Source of the DNA: Arctopsyche grandis
Taxonomy: Eukaryota; Arthropoda; Insecta; Trichoptera; Hydropsychidae
Reading direction: 5' to 3'
Length of the DNA: 64,000 bases
NCBI RefSeq assembly: GCF_051622035.1
Contig: NC_135355.1
Coordinates: 24,097,986 to 24,161,985, forward strand
In this document: positions 46,420 through 64,000 of the stretch, in pieces
Layout: every line of letters starts with the position of its first letter
Numbering within the stretch: the stretch's first letter is position 1
Translations under genes and position numbers: made by a program
Notes under the pieces: model-generated
Database searches by the model: none
Seen by the model: only the letters and a program-made list of their open reading frames with translations
Told to the model about the DNA's origin: nothing

Positions 46420-49400
46420 TTATTGCGTGGACAGATTCAAAGGACGCGCATTTCTGTGATGTTGCAAACATTTTATGTTACAAAATTTGTAATTTTCATA
46501 AGAAAAAGGCATTGAACTTATCTGTCCACCGCAGGTGAAACATCTATTTTCCTGAGCTGATGACAACTAAAAGAAAATTTACATTCAAAATCATATCTAT
46601 AAAAAGAAAATTCAGATAAATAAATAATGTACTGAAAGCAACACCTTTTGTTTATCGTTAAGTTCTAAAAATTTATTTGTTTTGATTTTTTCCTGTTGCT
46701 TTTCTTTATCTTTTTGTCGTTTTAATTTCTTTTGCATTGCTTTTTTTTCCTTTTCTTGATCTATTGTTTCAGGGGTAAGTGGCCCAGGAATATTTGCCTA
46801 AAAATAAAAATTATCTTAGTTATATACTCATATATAAATATATTACAAGGTAATAAACAACGAACCTTGGCATATTGATACTTTTTCGGATGAAGACCTT
46901 GAAATAATCTAAAAGCAACACGTGTTTCCTGATGGCATGTAACGCAATATGGTGTTTGTAACAGCAAATTTTTATAACAAGGATCGGCTCCTAGTTCCAT
47001 TAATTTCCTATTTTCGAACAATAAATATATTTTTTATAAAAGCATTTAAATTATATTTGTATAAAAAATTTAATAATACTCATTACATGACTATACTTGG
47101 TAATTCTGCAATAGCTGCTTTATGCAAAATAGTATTGCCATCAACAGGGTCTTGAAAATTCAGTGAATCCTCCAGTGAAATAGGCGCATCCCACATATTC
47201 AAAAGATTATTAAAATCGATATTATCTCCTATTAAAGATTCCCAAAGCTACAAAAAAAATAGTTATTATATACGAAAAAAAAGTGTACTCAGTTTTTTGT
47301 TAATAAAAGACAATTTAAATCACCTTACGAACAACTGTGGGTACTTTAGGAACTTTGCTATTAGAAATTTGACTTTTTGTTTTATTGTTATCAGCCTGAT
47401 AATCCTTCTTATTATCAGATTTATTAACCAAATTATTTTGTTCAACATTTGAGCCCATATTGGTCGTTTTAGCCCTCCTTGATTTTTTCTTGGTTTTCTT
47501 TTTCAAGGAATTGTCAAATTCTTGTAAGGAATCCTTCATATTAATCTCGGTCATAGCAGTTACCAATTTTACTTCGTCATCAGATTCAGATTCCTCAGAC
47601 TTTTTTATAATGGGATTTTTCAAATTGCTGTGTTTAGCTAACGTTTTTGTCCAATTAGGAAGACCCATAGATTGATCATAACACGGAACCTCATCTTCAC
47701 TCGAAATAACGGCACCAGGAGTAGGTCGCAATGTCGTTTCTCTAGATTTAGCCCGGTCAATCTTTTGAGGACTACATTTTTGGGCTTTCCTGCCAGTAGC
47801 CCTATCGGGAACAGAGTTAGTTGAAGGATTGTTCGTGGATCCAAAGGTTTTTTGAAATACTTCGAAACTTTCTAAAAAATACTTAATTTTAAAAACGTCA
47901 AAAATATCGAACGTTATATAGCATAAATATTTAACTGACCATAAATTTCAATTGTTGCAAGAATACTGTAAGCCCGTTGAATTTCTTTATATGACGGTCT
48001 ACGGGTGGGGAACGGGAGTGTTCTCAAACGGAGATCTTGACGATATAGTGGAGAGCCAGCTCCAAAAATACTAGCTTTATTTAAAGGTCCGACTGCTCTA
48101 TAGAGAATTAGAGAACATGCAGCTAAATCGTCTTTCCAACTAGTCAACACTTCTTGTACATGCTGAAAAAAATAATAATAAATTATTTAATAACGCATAT
48201 ACAAAATAGTATTTCAACAATGCATATTTTCAAATAACCTGAGCAAACTGTTCTTGATTATATCTTCTAAGAGAAGCACCTGCAGATTTTGGGGCATTAC
48301 CTCTGGCGTCCCGAGTTCCTTGAGCCTTGCCTTGACCACGCCGTGTCACATATGAATGAAGTGTCTTATGTCTATAATAGGCATACAAATTATAATATTA
48401 AATTTCATTACCAAGAAAGAACACATATTCAAATATTTAATACAAAATCAAATAATATTCTAATTAACTTACTTAAGAGCTATTCCACTATCTCCTCTAA
48501 ATATCCCACCAGCAAAATGACCTCCGGCACACATAATTACGGCCCAACCTCCACTATTACATAACCCTTTACAAGCTTCTACCCATTTATCACCTTTTCC
48601 GTCTCCACCAATCCATTCCTAAGATATCAACATAATACATATTTACATAAAATGAATGGAGCCGAACTATACATATATATAAGTACAATTTAAAATATGT
48701 ACAATAAAAGCGGTAAAAACCTTTTTGTGATGCAATAGGCATCTATACACGGACAAAACGCGACCATCGATGTTCGTAAAGTAGGCACGACAATGACGAG
48801 TTGCAGCCAAGAACAAATCTGAAACCTCTTTATCACCTTTCGAAATAGCGATTTCGGTATCCGATTCGCTATCACTGACACTTTCGTCATCTAATAAATA
48901 CGTATAAATGAAAATTTTAACACCGAAATGTATTCACATATTATTCTGAAATGCTTTCATAATTATTTTACCATCTCTTGCATTGAACTGTAATAATGTG
49001 AGTGCAGGTCGACCAAGTAACCGACGTCTTAAATTATAAGTATGCCAATGATGTTTATAGTGAGCAATTTGTTGAGCTCTAGATTCGAATGGTCCAGCGC
49101 TACACGAAGAGCAACCACCACCTTGACCAGAACGATTTTCATTGATGGATTCGGCTTCTCGCACAACACTTGCTTCATCAACTGTAAAAAAATGTTCAAT
49201 TAGAATAGACTGAAGTTATTCTAAAAGTAAAATAATACGCGAATTCATTACTCTCTAATATATATTAAAATATGATGCAATATATACATTATGTGGTGTA
49301 ATAGATATCTAATTCTGTATATACACAAACAATTGGAAATATTTTTAATAATTTTAGCTTTAATTTTTGTGCACTTTAATATTTAGATTGGAATTAGATT

Positions 49401-49642
49401 GCGCCATACAAGCGTATATTTAAATATAAGTTTTAGAACTGGAAAAATTAGGAATTAAAATCTTAAAATTATTGAATACTGAATTTACCAATTGGTGGCG
49501 AATCGGATATCATGCAAGCGGCCACTTTTAGTCCCCCCAGAAGACGAGAAAATGTCTCGGCTTCATAAAGTCTGCAGGAGTTGGTGGACCCTGATGGGGC
49601 TGCAGAAGCCGCAACAGCGACAGTTGTTGACGAGTCCCCCAT
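46420..49642 (-). CDS. ANKZF1: ANKZF1/Vms1 peptidyl-tRNA hydrolase, complete
   Basis: Releases stalled nascent chains from 60S ribosomes by cutting peptidyl-tRNA in ribosome-associated quality control. Eleven exons: 49642-49489, 49181-48972, 48890-48721, 48618-48473, 48371-48239, 48162-47940, 47871-47324, 47247-47087, 47007-46866, 46797-46645, 46566-46420; all phases agree, 728 residues, close to the human length. Features: C2H2 finger C75-x2-C78-x13-H92-x3-H96; VLRF1 domain (about 130-270) with WAVIMCAGGHFAGGIFRG and the loop GKAQGTRDARG, where Q244 aligns with the catalytic glutamine; RPSYKEIQRAYSILA; acidic/lysine-rich linker; ankyrin repeat GNTILHKAAIAELPSIV ... LMELGADP; charged coiled coil; C-terminal CFTCGG ... 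CNIKC treble-clef-like motif. I do not see a clear p97-binding VIM motif. Convergent with the cyclase, divergent from the Ig gene. Confidence 0.95.
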
Positions 49643-50158
49643 TTTAAATTAGTTTGATAAGCAATCAAATATCGCCGAACTGATCTACAATCCTACTTAA
49701 AATAAATAAGCGGGGGTCTACACAACCTATACGTCAAGAGCAGGCACTGGAATGTCATAGCTGTCACCGGTATATACCAGCTTATATAACACGCAGTTTC
49801 GCCATGACAGTTGCGCTTAATTTTATAATCTACAATAAAATCTTCTCAGAGTGTACGCTAAATATTCACCCCGTTGAAAGTAATGGCGTCTTTGCGCTTT
49901 ATCACAGCGAGTATATAACTGACAATCGGATATGGTGAAATAGTCATAAGATGCATATAACCACATCTTTTTCAACCATAATACGATGTAATATTATCGT
50001 AAATTTAACCCGTTTATCTGATAAATAAAAAAAAATTTGATGATCAACTTAATAAAAAAAATCACCATTTGTTTTATGAATTTCAAGATGGCCATAAAAT
50101 ATAAAATGAGTACCTTCCTCGGGAGATTAAGCTATTTTCATTCGAATTCAGTGGTTCG
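49643..50158. other. ANKZF1 upstream region
   Basis: Putative promoter and 5' untranslated DNA of ANKZF1. No clear TATA box or other element was picked. The interval to the Ig gene start is about 2.3 kb and holds two hairpin-forming repeats. Confidence 0.4.
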
Positions 50159-50420
50159 AATCGCAATCAGGATAATCGCCGCTTCGAAAATCGCTCGCGT
50201 GGATCTCCTGTCGCACTAAAATTTGTCACACAGGAAAATTGCGGTACAGAAAACTGCCCAAATACTGCTCAAAACTACACAAATCTCGTAAAAAAAAAAA
50301 CATTTACTGAGCAGTATTTGGACAGTTTTCTGTACGGCAATTTTCCTGTGCGATGAATTTTCATGCGACAGGAGACTTGCACGAGCGATTTTCATAGCGG
50401 CGGTTATCCTGGTAGCAATT
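50159..50420. mobile_element. Foldback element, ~110-bp arms
   Basis: Left arm 50159-50270 and right arm 50309-50420 are inverse copies with scattered mismatches. Examples are GACAGTTTTCTGTAC (right) against GTACAGAAAACTGCC (left), and CAGGAAAATTGC against GCAATTTTCCTG. The spacer includes an A-run. It lies in the divergent intergenic region. Confidence 0.8.
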
Positions 50421-50691
50421 TACATTTGGGATGTAGCCCGTTTACCGAATTAAGTATATACAAAAATTTTCAGACTGCTTACTTGTAGTAGAAAAATTAT
50501 AAAGAAAAATATTTTTTCATTCACTGCACAAATTTCAGCTCAATTCATCTAATGGTCCCTCTTCACACTGGCCGACTTGCAACAAAAGATGGCCATCCTG
50601 ATCTTGCTCTTTAAAAAAAACTACTACACTTCTTCAATACACTTGGGGGGCGTATGGAATGAAAGGTCGGTATGTTGGACACATGAATAGA

Positions 50692-50828
50692 GACCGGAAT
50701 CTGAAGGGGCTGTTTATTGTTCAAAGATTGTAAATGCTTTGTTAAAGGTTTGCCGAACCTTTTTTACAAAGGATTTACAACAATGGAACAATAGGCGGCG
50801 CGTTTCCGGCCCCTTCAGATTCCGACCT
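50692..50828 (+). repeat. Hairpin repeat, copy 3, with extended palindromic flanks
   Basis: The inner core matches copies at 9185 and 31087. Here the outer flanks also pair: GACCGGAATCTGAAGGGGC (50692) with GCCCCTTCAGATTCCGACC (50810). The whole 137 bp is therefore a long hairpin. Confidence 0.8.
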
Positions 50829-51895
50829 CTACACATGACTATTTAATTTGACGATCGGGAAAGAAGTGAAACAGCGGTTAACCATCAGGGCCGAATCGGT
50901 CCCAACTCACAGGATGGTATCAAATAGATTCAAAATGTCCCTTTTAAATGGCCTATAATAATAATTGATGTTTACATTAATTTAATTATTTAAATTTGTA
51001 ATTTATTTTCAAATTAATTTATTGTTTAAATTTATATTTTTTTTATTTCATTTTATGAATTAATATGAACACTTTACATTGCTTTTATCTCACGACGGCA
51101 CATTGTATCTTACGGTTCACGCAGATATCTGGGAGCGTATTCTTTCGTCAACTATCAACCAATATACTAAATTAAGATTTTTACTATAATCCTTATGTTT
51201 CCTACACATTTACAATCTAATAGAATTAATAAAATATTCCTTCCTGAGGTAAAAATACCGCAGATGATAACTTACTATATATGTAGTTCCGCTAGGAAAT
51301 ACAAATTAATTTTCGTGGCTTACTCTTCCCCCTTTCAAATTCATCAGATACGCCACTTACATTTTATATTTTACATCTATACATTTTGTCATACATATCT
51401 CAAACGACGTAGAACCATTCGAAAGACAAGCTCAAGCAGCGTTTCGTCGAAATTGGAGTAATCCAACGACGCGTGACATATAGTATGATTCTTGCGTACG
51501 ATGACACCACCGTGGTAGGACACAATGGCACGACATTTTTTTGTGATCGTCACAACAGCATCATCGGTTCCACATACACGAACATATATGTACACATGTG
51601 TATGTGTATATATGTAGACTAAATTACGTTTTTCACAAAGGTGTAGTTTGGTCGCGCGCTGTCGAGTGCAGTTCCGGTGGGGGATAGTCGTTCACCAGAA
51701 CCGACTCGAAACTGTTACTCGATCATAAGGCACCAACTGTTGACTACACGTGGACTGTAACAAACGGTCTTTAGTCTCATCAGAATCATCTTCAAAAGTT
51801 TATCAGTGAACGGTTTGTACCAAGTACATCTGAAAAAGTGGTACCAAGTGCATCTGAAAAAGTGAAGTGCTAGTGTATTCTGAGGTGTTTCGGAT

Positions 51896-51926
51896 ATGAA
51901 AAATTCACTTCGCGGCAATAGAGAGG

Positions 51927-51955
<29 letters not shown>
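51896..51955 (+). promoter_or_regulatory. Upstream ORF overlapping the Ig gene start
   Basis: An ATG 31 bp before the proposed Ig gene start opens a 19-codon frame ending TAG at 51953-51955. It is out of frame with, and overlaps, the main start at 51927. If transcribed it could lower translation of the main frame. Confidence 0.4.
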
Positions 51956-61931
<9,976 letters not shown>

Positions 61932-61957
61932 ATAAATGAAAACGTGAGGTCATTCGC

Positions 61958-62066
61958 TTTATAAAGATCCACCCCCACTTCACGTAGAAGATGATAACGC
62001 AAGGATCTTGTACTGACCGTTGCCTTTATGGACATTTTCCGAAGAGTGAGGGTGGGTCTTTATAAA
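61958..62066 (+). promoter_or_regulatory. Stem-loop in the Ig gene 3' untranslated region
   Basis: TTTATAAAGATCCACCCCCA at 61958-61977 pairs with TGAGGGTGGGTCTTTATAAA at 62047-62066, a stem of about 18-19 bp with one or two mismatches and a 69-base loop. It lies between the stop codon and the first well-placed AATAAA. Confidence 0.6.
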
Positions 62067-62093
62067 TGTTACTATCTTTAAAATATAATTTAT

Positions 62094-62099
62094 AATAAA
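62094..62099 (+). promoter_or_regulatory. Candidate polyadenylation signal of the Ig gene
   Basis: AATAAA lies 163 bp after the stop. An earlier AATAAA touches the stop codon itself (61931-61936) and is too close to be the likely site. Confidence 0.5.
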
Positions 62100-62269
62100 A
62101 ATAAAATTAAGTTTATACTGTTTTATTACTTTTTTTCACCATCTAAAAATTGGTGCAACAACTTGTAAATAAGTAATAATATCGTGAAATTAGAAAGATC
62201 TTATTAATGTAAGTGTACTGTATTGCTTTTTAATCGTGAATCAAAACGTTTTTAATTTCTATCTAACTC

Positions 62270-62365
62270 AGGCTAATGTATCTAACACAGGCTAATGTAT
62301 CTAACACATGCTAATGTATCTAACACAGGCTAATGTATCTAACACAGGCTAATGTATCTATCACA
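62270..62365. repeat. 19-bp tandem repeat, five copies
   Basis: The unit GGCTAATGTATCTAACACA is repeated five times head to tail with single-base changes (one unit has ACATGC, the last TATCACA). Confidence 0.92.
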
Positions 62366-62399
62366 AACTAAACAAACCTGTGCATTGTCAATTAGAATT

Positions 62400-64000
62400 A
62401 AATCGATAAGAAAAATGACAAACGCGCACAAATTATAACAATGTCGTTTGAATGGCAAATTCGCGCAAAGGTGCTACCGTAACAAGACAAAATACAACCA
62501 TATCTAATTGTGACGGGTAGGAAGGAAGTTAAGATGTGGAATGCATCAACATGCTTAATTGGCCCCAATCGCAGGATGGCACACCAGAATCGACAAAGTC
62601 GCAGGGCCCCACACAGCCGTAGCAAAGATTTTTTTGCAGAAAATCGGGAACGCCCCCCCCCCCCCAATCGTTTTTTTTTATGATTTAAAGCCTTTTCAAA
62701 ATTTTGTTCGGAATTTGGAAAAATCTTTTTTTTTTCATAATATGTTCTTCAACAGGTACCTTTTAATAAATTGTTTCAAAATATGGGGAGCACTGAAAAC
62801 CAAACTGTCCTAAGGACGCCATATAATAGAGTTGCCAACTGGGAAAAAGAGGACTTTTTAATGTTAAATTTTGTTGAAAAATCACAATAAAGCCTCGACA
62901 TAAAGATCTAGTTTAAATTGTACCATAAGATCGTTTAGAACCGAGACCATTCGAAAGCCTTTCGAAATTTTTTTTGCTAATTCATGAAATCTCGTTGCAC
63001 ATTTTCATTCATTTTCATTTTACCATTAGAAAAATGTTTACTGAGAAGCGTTTTATTTACAAAATAGTGTAACGTAAATTGTACATACATACATATACTA
63101 TACATACATATATGTATAGTTAACGCTTATATAAAAGAAATGTTGGTTTGGCCAAATTTTAAAACTTTCTTATGATACCCTTAATAGACATTTAAATAAC
63201 GTGATATTAAATATTTAAAAAGTCACAACCATAATAAATAAGAAGAGGCTAGTAATAAAGGGCAGCGTTCGGACGATACTTTATGAACAAAAAATGGTTC
63301 ACTATTGTTAATCATATTTTTTTGTTCTCTTGCTTTGTACGGAAATGACGGGGTCTATTGTTATTTGACGAGCACCAAACGAACGCCGAAGTCTGACAAT
63401 AAATGCGATGTATTACCGTTAAAAGTAGAAAGGATTAAAAAAAATCACGGCCGTAGCCAGGGGGAGAGCTGCCGTCCTCATAACCCCCCCGTGGCTACGG
63501 CCGTGATTTATATAAGTGGGGTGGAAACTCGCGCACGCCTTAGTAAAGCTGTGCGATAGGATCAGAGAAATTTATATTTCTAGGCCGTAGTCAGGGGGGG
63601 GAGGGGCTATGAGGACGCGATGGGGCGGTGGGCTATGAATGTACATATATGCATTTAACATTTTATTGACCTAAATATACTACTTAAAAGATTCGATTGA
63701 TTTAACAATGTTCGTACGCCAGGGGTTCTCAATCGAGAAGCCACCTGGACGTGATGTTTGTAGAGTTGCTCGGCGGTAAGCGTGACGTGACTTTCCCCCA
63801 ATGGTGCCCGCTGATCGTCGTCTGTGGTCTGGTCTCTGCTGATGGCTCGGCTCTCTGTCTCCCTTTCTCGTACAGTGTGCGTATGCGTGATGTGGGGAGA
63901 AGGAAAATGGCGGGAGATTATATATAATGAAAACAGGTTGTAAATCTGTATGTGAGCCACTGTATTTTAAGTTTAAATGTACAGAGAGCAAGCAGGGGGG
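62400..64000. other. Distal region, no supported gene
   Basis: It holds a 13-base C-run (about 62647-62660), a short hairpin (63442-63509), and a Charlie-like hAT terminus CAGGGGTTCTCAATCGAGAA near 63721 that may be the edge of an element running out of the window. Frames at 63655-63991 are open but show no domain. Confidence 0.5.
63442..63509. repeat. Perfect 18-bp hairpin
   Basis: AAATCACGGCCGTAGCCA is mirrored by TGGCTACGGCCGTGATTT; a C-run lies against the right arm and GGGGG against the left, so the pairing continues a few bases. A related GGCCGTAGTCAGGGGGGG occurs near 63583, so this is a repeated motif, probably the end of a DNA element. Confidence 0.7.

Overview
This is an AT-rich animal nuclear window, almost certainly from an insect. 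It has small spliced exons with GT/AG introns, arthropod-type gene families, and a very heavy load of non-LTR retrotransposons, hAT, Tigger and foldback DNA elements, tRNA-derived SINEs, Helitron-like repeats and long (TA)n tracts. The species and order cannot be fixed from the sequence alone. Most long open frames are chance or transposon frames; only three host genes are supported, each rebuilt here exon by exon with consistent splice phases.

Layout. Positions 1-24,988 are repeat-dominated: an ACCGGAAGT-bearing repeat family, several hAT remnants, a hAT-like element with clean 8-bp target-site duplications (8349-9964), an element with subterminal TTTAGCAT repeats (15758-16841), and a 2.7-kb 5'-truncated jockey-like LINE (18368-21089) flanked by a 14-bp duplication. 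Positions 24,989-45,523 (+) hold a receptor-type guanylyl cyclase with an extracellular NIT (nitrate/nitrite sensing) domain between two membrane segments and a C-terminal cyclase domain. Its first exon or exons are not found. Its large introns carry SINEs, RTE-type retroposon pieces, a ~150-bp-period ACCGGAAGT array, three large foldback elements and a LINE insertion lying exactly on a splice acceptor.

Positions 46,420-49,642 (-) hold a complete 11-exon ANKZF1/Vms1 gene, the peptidyl-tRNA hydrolase of ribosome-associated quality control. It is tail-to-tail with the cyclase. Positions 51,927-61,931 (+) hold a complete 15-exon immunoglobulin-superfamily membrane protein of 702 residues (signal peptide, five Ig domains, one membrane segment, short tail), head-to-head with ANKZF1. 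Its first intron holds a TTAA-flanked miniature element and a hAT element with a Tigger transposon nested inside it, both with intact target duplications.

The three host genes belong to unrelated processes (cGMP signalling, translation quality control, cell adhesion), and nothing shows that they work together. The most unusual content is in the mobile DNA and how it meets the genes: a retroposon that duplicated a splice acceptor, long transcribed inverted repeats that could form hairpin RNA, a repeat family that spreads a regularly spaced ETS-like motif, and a miniature element that splits a reverse-transcriptase frame at an exact TTAA.
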